Of a stretch of DNA of 64,000 bases, positions 45,916 to 54,222 are shown one piece after another. The number at the start of each line of letters is the position of its first letter. Position 1 is the stretch's first letter. The stretch spans positions 1,736,001 through 1,800,000 of the forward strand of contig NZ_CP108513.1 of NCBI RefSeq assembly GCF_035989285.1, read 5' to 3'. A model generated the notes under the pieces. It had not been told where the DNA came from. It searched no databases and saw only the letters and a program-made list of their open reading frames with translations. The translations under genes were made by a program, and so were the position numbers. The stretch is from Streptomyces sp. NBC_01235 (GTDB lineage Bacteria > Actinomycetota > Actinomycetes > Streptomycetales > Streptomycetaceae).

Positions 45916-47997
45916 TTGTCGAAAATGAATGATCCCGCTGTGCGTGCGGTTGAATCGGAGCGGGATTATGTGTCCTCCTTGTACGAGTTGCTCACCGAGC
46001 GGCTTTCCGAGGCGCGAGTACACCGAGCGAGTGTGCTGAAGGCCCCGGCGGAAAGCGCCGGTGAGGCATACGAGAGAGAAATCGCCGCCGAGCGTCTGGC
46101 CAAGGAAATCGGCCGGCTGGAGGGCGCCGAAAAGGGGCTGGCCTTCGGGCGCATCGACTGGACGGATGGCACGGTCCTGCGCATCGGGCGGATCGGACTG
46201 CATACGGAGGAGGACGACCTGCCTCTGCTCGTGGACTGGCGTGCGAACGCGGCGCGGCCCTTCTACGAGGCGACACCGGTCCACCCGATGGACCTGCGGC
46301 GGCGCCGGCACCTGCGCCTCGATGAGCGCACGGTCATCTCGGTGAGCGACGAACTGCTGGACGGGACCGCCCCGACCGACGAGGACGTCGTGGGGGACGG
46401 CCCGTTGACCGAGGCTCTGTCGGCACGGCGCACGGGCAGGATGCACGCGGCCGTCGCGACGCTGCAGGCCGAGCAGGACGAGATCGTCCGCTCCGCCCAC
46501 CGCGGGGTGACCGTGGTGCAGGGCGGGCCCGGCACCGGCAAGACGGTGGTCGCCCTGCACCGGGCGGCCTATGTCCTGTACGCGTTCCCGCGCGCCGCGG
46601 AGGAGGGTGTCCTGGTGGTGGGCCCGAACGCCCGGTTCCTCGACTACATCTCCCAGGTCCTTCCCTCGCTCGGAGAGAACGACGTCGTTCTGGCGACCTG
46701 CCGGGAACTGGCCGGAGTGTCCACGGACACGGTGGACCCGTTCGATACGGCGCGTCTCAAGGGCAGCTCCGACCTCGCCGACGCCTTGGCCGGCCTGCTG
46801 CGCGTCCACCAAGCCCCCGCCGGTGACTTCACCGTGCGGGTCGGACAGGAACTGGTTCACCTGTCCGGCGAGGAAGTCGCCACGGCACGCGACGCCGCCG
46901 TGGCAGCCGCACCGGGGCACAACCCCGCGCGAAAGGTGTTCAGGGAGCTCTTGGTCGACGCCGTCACCGACGCGATGCAACGAGACATGGGCGACCTCCT
47001 GGAGCAGATCGACGCCGATGCCGAAAGGATGACGGGCATCAACCTCGACCGGTTCACGGGAGTCGCCCAGCGCCGTGCCGAAGGTGCGGCCGACTCGGGT
47101 CCGGTCCACGAGCTGGACCTGGACGCCATCCGAGCCGATCTCCTCGACGACGCCGGCGTCGACCGAGCGGTCGACGTGTTGTGGCCGCGGCTGGTACCCG
47201 GTGACCTCGTGAAGGCGCTCCTGACGAACGCCGGCGCTCTCGCCGAGCGCCTGCCCCGCCTGACCGCGCAGGAGCGGTCCCTTCTGCTGCGCGGTCCGGA
47301 CGACCCGTGGACCGATGCCGATGTGCCGTTGCTGGACGAGGCGGCGAGCCTGGTCGACGGCCCTCCCGAGCGGACGTACGGGCACGTCGTCGTCGACGAG
47401 GCGCAGGAACTGACCGCCATGCAGTGGCGGATGATCGTCCGCCGCTGCCCGGCAAGGGCGATGACGCTGGTGGGTGACTTCGCCCAGGCAGGCCCGGTCG
47501 CGACAGCACGCGACTGGAAGGAAGCACTGAGCCCCCACGTCGGACCGCGTTTCAAACTGCACAACCTGACCGTCAGCTACCGCACCACGCAGGAGATCCT
47601 GGAGAGCGTCCGGGACCTGCTCACGCGGATCGCTCCGGACCAGAAGCCCACACGGTCACTGCGAAGCGGTGAGAGCCCTCGCACCGTGACCACACCTCCG
47701 GACGGGTTGGTCACCGCCGTCGTTCAGGAACTCCGCGCCCAGAGCACCGCGCACCCGGGCGAGCTTCTGGGAGTGATCTGCGCGGACACCAAGGTGAGCG
47801 AGCTGACGGCCCAGGGCATCGCTCACCACGCACGCATCGTGCCGGCGTCCGAAGCGCGCGGCCTGGAATTCGACGGGGTCGTCGTCATGAACCCCGAGGA
47901 AATCGTCACGGCCCGCCGCGGTGGGGAAAGGGACTTGTACGTAGCCCTGACCCGGGCCACCAAGCGCCTGTGCACAATCACCGTCCAGCCCGCCTGA
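45916..47997 (+). CDS. helD: HelD-type RNA polymerase-associated helicase (UvrD/Rep superfamily)
   Basis: 693 residues from TTG (MSKMNDPAVRAVESERDYVS), chosen because GAAGGAG lies seven bases upstream. N-terminal coiled-coil arm (about 5-75), Walker A 203-210 (GGPGTGKTVVALH), long insertion (about 290-430), and DEAQ 494-497 with further UvrD motifs (VGDFAQAG, SYRTTQEI, SEARGLEFDGVVVM, YVALTRAT). The domain order is that of HelD, which removes stalled RNA polymerase from DNA; some actinobacterial HelD proteins (HelR) displace rifampicin. Its codon pattern is ordinary, but its flanks are transposition remnants. Followed by a terminator hairpin. Confidence 0.9.
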   Translation: MSKMNDPAVRAVESERDYVSSLYELLTERLSEARVHRASVLKAPAESAGEAYEREIAAERLAKEIGRLEGAEKGLAFGRIDWTDGTVLRIGRIGLHTEEDDLPLLVDWRANAARPFYEATPVHPMDLRRRRHLRLDERTVISVSDELLDGTAPTDEDVVGDGPLTEALSARRTGRMHAAVATLQAEQDEIVRSAHRGVTVVQGGPGTGKTVVALHRAAYVLYAFPRAAEEGVLVVGPNARFLDYISQVLPSLGENDVVLATCRELAGVSTDTVDPFDTARLKGSSDLADALAGLLRVHQAPAGDFTVRVGQELVHLSGEEVATARDAAVAAAPGHNPARKVFRELLVDAVTDAMQRDMGDLLEQIDADAERMTGINLDRFTGVAQRRAEGAADSGPVHELDLDAIRADLLDDAGVDRAVDVLWPRLVPGDLVKALLTNAGALAERLPRLTAQERSLLLRGPDDPWTDADVPLLDEAASLVDGPPERTYGHVVVDEAQELTAMQWRMIVRRCPARAMTLVGDFAQAGPVATARDWKEALSPHVGPRFKLHNLTVSYRTTQEILESVRDLLTRIAPDQKPTRSLRSGESPRTVTTPPDGLVTAVVQELRAQSTAHPGELLGVICADTKVSELTAQGIAHHARIVPASEARGLEFDGVVVMNPEEIVTARRGGERDLYVALTRATKRLCTITVQPA

Positions 47998-48004
47998 CGA
48001 CTCG

Positions 48005-48029
48005 GCGCCCGCGTCGTCGCCGCGGGCGC
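48005..48029 (+). terminator. Hairpin after helD
   Basis: GCGCCCGCG and CGCGGGCGC pair perfectly (9 bp, 7-base loop) eight bases after the helicase stop. Confidence 0.7.
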
Positions 48030-48104
48030 ACCCGGCGCGGTACGGACACCGGCCCGCGCGCACGGGGCTGCTCGCCGCCTCACCGCTCGTGGCCGCACCC
48101 GGCA

Positions 48105-48357
48105 TCACACGGCCTGGTCCAAGCCGACGACGTTCAGATCCCCTTCGCGCAGCAGGGTGAAGTCGACGTCGAGCTTCGGGTCGTACGCGTCGGGTTCGAT
48201 GCCGAGTTCGTGCGTGCTGTACTCGCCGAACCGTTTGATGTGCTCGGTCAGGCACGGCGAGATATGGGCCAGGCCCTCAGGTCGATCTCCCATCCCTCTT
48301 CCAGGAGCCGGCGGACGATCTCGGAGATGTCCAGGGCATTGTGGAAGATCACCGCCC
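48105..48357 (-). pseudogene. Tn3-family transposase, C-terminal remnant
   Basis: The minus strand reads AVIFHNALDISEIVRRLLEE then GWEIDL in one frame and, after a one-base shift near 48280, HISPCLTEHIKRFGEYSTHE then LGIEPDAYDPKLDVDF. This is the conserved C-terminal end of Tn3-family TnpA. The start, catalytic core and right-hand inverted repeat are absent. It lies just beyond the helD terminator. Confidence 0.8.
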
Positions 48358-48428
48358 CTTCTTCCCTGGGGCCGCGCGGACGCGCACAGGGGAGACACGT
48401 CCGCGCGGCTGTCCTCGGGGACCGGGCG

Positions 48429-49148
48429 TCAGCTCGTCGCGCGCACCGCGTCGCGGATCAGGTCCGCGACCTCCTGCGGCCGGGACACGGCGACGGCGTG
48501 CGAGGCGCCTTCGAGCTCGACGATCGTCGCCCCGGCCCGCTTGGCGCCGAAGCGCTCGACCTCGGGGTTGATCGCCTCGTCCGCGCCGGCGATCAGCGCC
48601 CAGGACGGCTTGGTCTTCCAGGCCGCCGCGGCGGCGGTCTCCTCGAACGCGGCGGCGGCCAGCGGGCGTTGCGCCGCGGCGAGGATCTTGGTGACGTCGG
48701 CGGGCACGTCGGCGGCGAACACCGACGGGAAGGCGTCCTCGGCGATGGTGACCTCGACGGCCGGGTCGCCGCCGGGCACCGGGTACGTCCACTCCTTGAG
48801 GTTGCTCACCAGCGGCGAGAGCGGGAAGCGGCCCTGCAGCTCGCCGAGGCTCTCACCCTCCTCCAGGGCGTAGGCGGCGACGTAGACGAGGCCGACGACG
48901 TTCTCCGTGGTACCGGCGACGGTGATGAGGGCGCCGCCGTAGGAGTGGCCGACCAGGATCACCGGGCCGTCGATCTGGGCGGCGACCGAGGCGACGTACG
49001 CGGCGTCGGAGGCGAGGCCGCGCAGCGGGTTCGGCGGGGCGACCACGGGGATGCCATGGCCCTGGAGCTCGGCGATGACGCCGGACCAGCTGGCCGCGTC
49101 GGCGAACGCGCCGTGGATGAGGACGACGGTGGGCGTGGTGGTGGTCAT
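48429..49148 (-). CDS. Alpha/beta hydrolase (esterase-like)
   Basis: 239 residues. Oxyanion region VVLIHGAFADAASW, nucleophile elbow GHSYGG (Ser in VGHSYGGAL), and a C-terminal catalytic His in EGASHAVAVS. The compact fold without a lid is typical of the plant-esterase-like/salicylate esterase branch common in actinobacteria. Substrate unknown. Downstream of, and on the same strand as, a larger HSL-type hydrolase, 21 bases apart, so probably co-transcribed. Confidence 0.88.
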   Translation of the reverse strand: MTTTTPTVVLIHGAFADAASWSGVIAELQGHGIPVVAPPNPLRGLASDAAYVASVAAQIDGPVILVGHSYGGALITVAGTTENVVGLVYVAAYALEEGESLGELQGRFPLSPLVSNLKEWTYPVPGGDPAVEVTIAEDAFPSVFAADVPADVTKILAAAQRPLAAAAFEETAAAAAWKTKPSWALIAGADEAINPEVERFGAKRAGATIVELEGASHAVAVSRPQEVADLIRDAVRATS

Positions 49149-49169
49149 GGCTGTGCTCTCTCCTGAAGG

Positions 49170-50138
49170 TCAGATGTGCAGGGCGTCGCGCAGGGTGCCG
49201 ACGGCCAGGGTGATGGCGGCTTCGGCGGCGTACGTCGAGCGCAGGGCGTTGAGCATCACGAAGTCGTGGATGATGCCCTGGAACCGCACGGCGGTGACGG
49301 GGACGCCGGCCGCGCGCAGCTTGTTGGCGTAGGCCTCGCCCTCGTCGCGCAGGACGTCGGCCTCGCCCGTGATCACCAGCGCCGGCGGCAGACCGGTCAG
49401 CTGCTCGGTGGTGGCGCGCAGCGGGGACGCGGTGATCTGGGCGCGTTCGCCCTCGTCGGTCGTGTACTGGTCCCAGAACCACTGCATGCCGTCACGGCGC
49501 AGGAAGTAGCCGGTGGCGAACTGGTGGTAGGAACCGGTGTCGAAACTGGCGTCGGTGACCGGGTAGAACAGCACCTGCTGCACCAGCGGCACCCCACCGC
49601 GCTCCTTGGCCATCAGCGTCAGCGCGGCGGCCATGTTCCCGCCGACCGAGTCACCGGCGACGGCGATACGCGTGGCGTCCAGCCCCTTGGAGGCGCCCTC
49701 CTCGACGATCCACCGGGCGACGGCGAAGTTCTGCTCGATGGCGACCGGGTAACGGACCTCGGGCGAGAGGTCGTACTCGGGGAAGACCACCGCGGCCCCG
49801 GCGCCGACGGCGAGCTCGCGCACCAGACGGTCATGGGTGTGCGCGTTGCCGAACACCCAGCCCGCGCCATGGATGTACAGGACCACCGGCAGGGCACCCT
49901 CCGCGCCGGCCGGCCTGACGATCCGGGCCCGGACACTCCCCGTGGGGCCACCGGTCACGGTGACCCACTCCTCGTCGACCGCGGGCTTGTCGATCTCACC
50001 CGACTGCACCTCGTCGACCGCCTTGCGCCCCTCCGCCGGAGGCAGGTCGAAGAGGAACGGCGGGTTCGCCGTCGCCTCTACGAAGGACTGGGCAGCGGGC
50101 TCAAGGACCGGCGTGACCGGCTCGACGACGTCGGACAT
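49170..50138 (-). CDS. HSL-family alpha/beta hydrolase (esterase/lipase)
   Basis: 322 residues. Oxyanion-hole motif HGAG (YIHGAGWVFG), nucleophile GDSVGG (usually GDSAGG), acid Asp in TGEADVLRDEG, and His in FQGIIHDF: the hormone-sensitive-lipase group IV arrangement. Cytosolic, acting on short-chain esters. It is divergent from the next hydrolase over a 199-base region with four regularly spaced CTAG words, which is probably the shared control region. Confidence 0.9.
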   Translation of the reverse strand: MSDVVEPVTPVLEPAAQSFVEATANPPFLFDLPPAEGRKAVDEVQSGEIDKPAVDEEWVTVTGGPTGSVRARIVRPAGAEGALPVVLYIHGAGWVFGNAHTHDRLVRELAVGAGAAVVFPEYDLSPEVRYPVAIEQNFAVARWIVEEGASKGLDATRIAVAGDSVGGNMAAALTLMAKERGGVPLVQQVLFYPVTDASFDTGSYHQFATGYFLRRDGMQWFWDQYTTDEGERAQITASPLRATTEQLTGLPPALVITGEADVLRDEGEAYANKLRAAGVPVTAVRFQGIIHDFVMLNALRSTYAAEAAITLAVGTLRDALHI

Positions 50139-50251
50139 GGCAGCTCCTGCTGTGATCGATGAACGCTTTCCTGCCCGTCACGGTAGATCCGGGCGGGCGC
50201 CGGGATTTGCCCACGCGTGCACCACCCCTGCTCCGACAGCGCACGCACACC

Positions 50252-50285
50252 CTAGATGCACTAGCATCAAACCTAGAGCCCCTAG
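50252..50285. promoter_or_regulatory. CTAG-repeat operator region between divergent hydrolases
   Basis: CTAG starts at 50252, 50261, 50273 and 50282 (spacings 9, 12, 9), with the inverted repeat GATGC-ACTA-GCATC at 50255-50268. CTAG is normally scarce in such DNA, so four copies in 34 bases are striking. Likely a repressor site serving both divergent genes; the repressor is not encoded adjacent. Confidence 0.55.
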
Positions 50286-50337
50286 GAAGCTGGGGGTCTC
50301 GACGAAGGCCCGACACCGCACCCCACAGGAGCAGGCG

Positions 50338-51186
50338 ATGTACGCACCCCGGACCGGCACGCTGAAAGTGCCCGGCGCCACCCTTCACTACGAAACGCGC
50401 GGCAGCGGCCCGGTCCTGCTGCTCATCCCCGGCGGCGCCGGGGACGCGGGGCTGTACGCGGGCATGGCACCGGAGTTGGCCGCCCGGTACACGGTGGTCT
50501 CGTACGACCCGCGCGGCCTGTCCCGCAGCCCGCTCGACGGCCCTGCCGACGCCCCGCGCGCCGACGAAGAGGTACGGGTGTGGAGCGACGACGCCCGCCG
50601 GCTGCTCGATCTGCTCGCCCCTGACGACGAGGCGGCCGTCCTTGGTTGCAGTTCCGGTGCCGTCGTCGCGGTCGATCTCCTGGCCCGGCACCCGGGACGG
50701 CTGCGCCGGGTGGTCGCGCACGAACCGCCGTTGCTGGAACTCCTGGCTGATCCCGCCCCGCATCGTGCGCTGTTCGCGCAGGTGCGCGAGACCCTCCGCA
50801 CGGAAGGAGCCGGCGCCGCCATGGCCCGGATGGGCGAGGGGCTGGCGGACGGAGCGGTACGGCAGGCGCCCGCCCAGCCGACGGAACTGCCGCCCGGCAT
50901 CCAGGAGATGGCCGTCCGGATGCACGCCAACCTCCCCGTCTTCCTGGGACACGTTCTCGTCCCGTTCTCCTCGACCCGCCCCGACCTCGCCGCGCTCCGG
51001 CCCGTGGCCCACAAACTGGTGCCTGCTGCCGGGCGCGACTCCCGCCGCCAACTCCCGCTGTACGGACCGGCCGCACGCCTCGCGGAACTCCTCGGGTCCC
51101 CACTCGTCGAGTTCCCCGGCGGCCACCTGGGAGCCGTCGAGTCCCCGAAGGAGTTCACCGACCGTCTGCTGACGGTCCTGGAGTGA
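50338..51186 (+). CDS. Alpha/beta hydrolase
   Basis: 282 residues. GSGPVLLLIPGGAGDAG forms the oxyanion region, YDPRGLSRS the conserved turn, GCSSGAVVAV the nucleophile elbow (Ser in CSSGA) and FPGGHLGAVE the catalytic His. RBS CAGGAG before the ATG. Typical cytosolic hydrolase of unknown substrate. Divergent from the HSL-type esterase. Confidence 0.88.
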   Translation: MYAPRTGTLKVPGATLHYETRGSGPVLLLIPGGAGDAGLYAGMAPELAARYTVVSYDPRGLSRSPLDGPADAPRADEEVRVWSDDARRLLDLLAPDDEAAVLGCSSGAVVAVDLLARHPGRLRRVVAHEPPLLELLADPAPHRALFAQVRETLRTEGAGAAMARMGEGLADGAVRQAPAQPTELPPGIQEMAVRMHANLPVFLGHVLVPFSSTRPDLAALRPVAHKLVPAAGRDSRRQLPLYGPAARLAELLGSPLVEFPGGHLGAVESPKEFTDRLLTVLE

Positions 51187-51202
51187 ACGGCGCCAGGGTC
51201 CG

Positions 51203-51484
51203 TCAGCGGTAGTGGTCGGCGACCGCGGCGAACGCCTCTTTGGGCTCCCAGGGCAGGTCGGGATACGAGGCGCCCAGGCCGCCGTCGAGGACCTTGACGA
51301 TGCCGTAGCTGGCCAGGTCCAGGTCCTCACGAGGGTCGCCGTCGGGGCGGTGGACGTGGTCGTAGAGCGCGAAGGTGAACACGAAGGCGCTGTCGACACC
51401 CCCGGCCTCGAAGGCCTCCAGCAGCTCGCGCACATACGCGGCCTGGCCGGCTTCGTCGCGGACGTAGTCGCCCTTCAGCCGCAC
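51203..51484 (-). pseudogene. C-terminal fragment of a protein resembling those annotated as abortive-infection proteins
   Basis: The frame LKGDYVRDEAGQAAYVREL ... GVDSAFVFTFALYDHVHR ... LPWEPKEAFAAVADHYR ends in a normal stop. It looks like the C-terminal ~90 residues of a family that, from memory, is often annotated in actinobacteria as an abortive infection or glycosidase-like protein. Upstream of KGDYV the sequence loses all protein character, so the N-terminal part is missing. Functional assignment of the family is unsure. Confidence 0.5.
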
Positions 51485-51497
51485 GGGGCCGGTCCTG

Positions 51498-51563
51498 TCT
51501 CGTCGAGATCGTCGACGAGGTCTACCTGCCCCTGATCCGCCGCCGCGCCCCGAACTCCGCCTG
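51498..51563 (+). pseudogene. Short C-terminal relic on the plus strand
   Basis: The frame reads CLVEIVDEVYLPLIRRRAPN then SA-stop. It is protein-like, GC3-biased and ends naturally, but only 21 codons survive before the junction with the minus-strand fragment. Family not recognised; possibly the tail of a regulator. Confidence 0.3.
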
Positions 51564-51657
51564 ACCGCCGGAATACCGACCCGCCGGAACGCCGGTGGCC
51601 CCGCCCCCTGAAGCAAGGGCGGGGCCACTGGTCATCCGTGCGGCGTGTTCCGCCGGC

Positions 51658-54021
51658 TCAGCCGGCCGACGTCCTGCGCCTGCGGAGCCACCACACGAGG
51701 GCTCCGCCGACCGCGGCCAGGCCCGCCGCCAGCGCGGCGATCAGTCCGACGGGAACGGTGGAGCCGGTGTCGGCGAGGTTGCCGTCCGGGGTGTGGGCCG
51801 GCGGAGTGGGCTTGCCGTGGTCGCCGCCGCCCGGGGTGGACGGGGCCGGTGCCGGGGTCGTCGAGCCGCCGCCCGGCTTCGACGGTGTCGGCTTCGGGGA
51901 CGGGGCCGGGCCGTCGCCCCCGCCGCCCGTGTCGTCGGTTCCGCCCACGCCCGCGCCGAGGTAGGTGGTGTCGGTGTCCCGGTAGGACGTGTCGTCGGCC
52001 TTCATCGACGTCTTGGTGGTCTGGTCGAGGGTCGGGTTCTGCAGCATGAACTCGGTGCGGGAGATGTTCCGCTTCGGGGACTTCGAGAAGTCGACCCCAC
52101 CGACGATGTAGATCTGGACCGTGCCGTTGGCCGGGATCTCGTACTGGAACTCACCCTCGGTGTAGATCTTCCGGTACTTCTTGAAGAGTTCGTTCTTGTC
52201 CCAGTTCTGGTGCGGGGCGCGCAGCGGCCACTGCTTCACGTCGTCACTGTCGATGATCTTCCGGAAGTCGGTCGCCTTCGCCGCGTCCTGCCGGCGGATC
52301 CACTCCGCGGCGACCCGTGAGGTGTAGACCCGGCGCAGATCGGCGTACTGGGGCGCGGTGTTGATGGTCTTCTCGACCGCGGGGACGATCATGCTGTCGA
52401 TGACCGTCTGGGCCGCCTTGGTCTGGGCCGCGTCGGGGGTGCAGATCGGCTCACCCGGACCGGGTGTGACGGTGGTCTGCGCGGTCGATTTCAGGGCCAG
52501 CGGGGCGTCCAGGATGTAGATGCCGCCGTCCTGTTCGCGGACCTTGGCGGGCTTGGGCTCGATCCAGTTGCGCAGGCCCGGCATGCACGGGTAGCCGTTC
52601 TCCTTCGGCAGGGCCGCCCAGTACCGCTTGCCGAGGTCGGCCTTGGGGTCCATGGCCTTGTAGAAGTCGTGCTTCATCTGGAGGTCGGCCTCCAGCAGGA
52701 CCCGCCCGGCGTCGGTGGAGGCGAACGTGTTGTCCATGATGCGGTCGGGCTCGTCCGGGTTGAGGTTCACCCAGAACTTGTCCGGTGTGAGCGCGAGCCA
52801 GGTGAAGAAACTGTCGGAGGCCAGGTTCATGGTGGCCTCGCCGCCATAACCCGGATCGGTGTCCGGGTCGGGCACGTAGTCGGCCTTCATCGAGTAGGTC
52901 ATGCCCTTGCCCTTGACGGGCGCGCCGACGTACCGGAGTTCGAGGGTGGAGAAGTCGATGCCGCCCGGGCCGCCGCGCGGGAGGGTGCCGCGGGTGTCGA
53001 TCTTCCGCGCGGCGCCCTGCTGACGGCGGGCGTCCTCGGGGGTGGGAGCGGAGTCACGGATGCGGTCGTTGGCCGGGCCGCGGGTCCCCTGGTTCGGGTC
53101 CGGGCTGAACCAGGTGTCGTAGCGGCTGTAGCCCCGGATCGGCTTGGTCTGGGGGATGCCGTTGTACTGGCGCTCGAAGATCCGCACCTGGTTCGGCTTG
53201 CCGCGCTCCCGCGACAGCTCGTCGTTGAACTCACGCAGTTTGTCGAGGGTGTTCTTCGGAACCTTCTTCCCGCCGACCAGGCGGAAGGTGTGGTCCTTGG
53301 TCTCCGGCTGCCGGGCGATGATCCTGTCGGCGGCGAGCTGGTCGGCCCGGTGCGTGCCGTTCGACTTGAACTCGTTGAACTCCTTGAGCCGTTGGTTGTA
53401 CGCGTCGTACTTCCGCGTGGCCAGCAGCTTGCCGTTGGAGTCGCGAACCTCGACCTTGACCTCGCACAGCCAGTCCGGGCCGACCAGGTTGAAGTCCTTG
53501 ACCACCCGCTGTTCGAAAGCGCTGCCCTTGTGGTTGTTGATCTCGTTGCGGATGTAGATCTTGTCGAACCAGTTGTTGAACTCGGCGACCGGACGCCCGG
53601 TGGACAGGAAGCGGGCGTAGATCTCCATGGCCTTGTCGGCGGGCTTGCCCGAGGCCGCGGCCTGCTTCTTCCACTGCTCGACCGTCTGGGACTGCGCCTG
53701 CTGCGCCTCGGCCCTGGTGGGCGGCTTCAGTCCGTCGAACGCCTTGCCCGGCAAAGGGAAGTTGTAGTTCTTCGGGTTTCCCGCCCACTGCTGGTAGGGG
53801 TCCGCCCCGGCGGGGAAGCCGGAGTTGGACGGCGTGCTGGGGTACTGCTTCTTCAGCCATTTGTCGTCGCAGCGCTGGCCCTTGATCGTGGTCGCGGCCT
53901 GTGCGCTGTCGATGCCGAGACCGGGCAGGCCGGTCAGGGTCAACGCGCCGGCCAGACCGAGCGCGGCCGTGAAACGGCCGACCAGGCGCCATCTGCGGGA
54001 TGGTCGTATGAGCGTGCTCAA
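51658..54021 (-). CDS. Secreted LAxTG-anchored surface protein with possible PD-(D/E)XK nuclease core
   Basis: 787 residues from TTG (MSTLIRPSRRWRLVGRF), RBS GAGG. Signal peptide to about 42 (DSAQA). C-terminus has a Pro/Gly/Ser-rich wall-spanning linker (about 680-750) and a sorting signal LADTG, a hydrophobic segment and RRRR: the class E sortase pattern. Residues about 150-250 contain KYDAY (Asp206), EFK (Glu217, Lys219) and QLAADR (Gln228, Asp232), the D...ExK...QxxxD layout of restriction-endonuclease-fold toxin domains. The region 300-660 is unlike anything I recognise. A wall-attached nuclease or nuclease-fold protein is inferred; only the export and anchoring are clear. Confidence 0.75.
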   Translation of the reverse strand: MSTLIRPSRRWRLVGRFTAALGLAGALTLTGLPGLGIDSAQAATTIKGQRCDDKWLKKQYPSTPSNSGFPAGADPYQQWAGNPKNYNFPLPGKAFDGLKPPTRAEAQQAQSQTVEQWKKQAAASGKPADKAMEIYARFLSTGRPVAEFNNWFDKIYIRNEINNHKGSAFEQRVVKDFNLVGPDWLCEVKVEVRDSNGKLLATRKYDAYNQRLKEFNEFKSNGTHRADQLAADRIIARQPETKDHTFRLVGGKKVPKNTLDKLREFNDELSRERGKPNQVRIFERQYNGIPQTKPIRGYSRYDTWFSPDPNQGTRGPANDRIRDSAPTPEDARRQQGAARKIDTRGTLPRGGPGGIDFSTLELRYVGAPVKGKGMTYSMKADYVPDPDTDPGYGGEATMNLASDSFFTWLALTPDKFWVNLNPDEPDRIMDNTFASTDAGRVLLEADLQMKHDFYKAMDPKADLGKRYWAALPKENGYPCMPGLRNWIEPKPAKVREQDGGIYILDAPLALKSTAQTTVTPGPGEPICTPDAAQTKAAQTVIDSMIVPAVEKTINTAPQYADLRRVYTSRVAAEWIRRQDAAKATDFRKIIDSDDVKQWPLRAPHQNWDKNELFKKYRKIYTEGEFQYEIPANGTVQIYIVGGVDFSKSPKRNISRTEFMLQNPTLDQTTKTSMKADDTSYRDTDTTYLGAGVGGTDDTGGGGDGPAPSPKPTPSKPGGGSTTPAPAPSTPGGGDHGKPTPPAHTPDGNLADTGSTVPVGLIAALAAGLAAVGGALVWWLRRRRTSAG

Positions 54022-54222
54022 GACGGTGTTCCTCTTCCCTCACCGGTGGGGGCATGGAGGGGTTCGGGTGCGACGGGTGAGGCCCCCGTGACGTCCGTCG
54101 CGCGCACACCATAGACCCGTTCGCGGGCGAAACGCACAGCAGATCGACAGGTTTGACAGAACAACTCGCTGACGTCCACAGGGAGTTCACCAGCGCGCCG
54201 CCCCGGTCCCTACAGTGACCCC

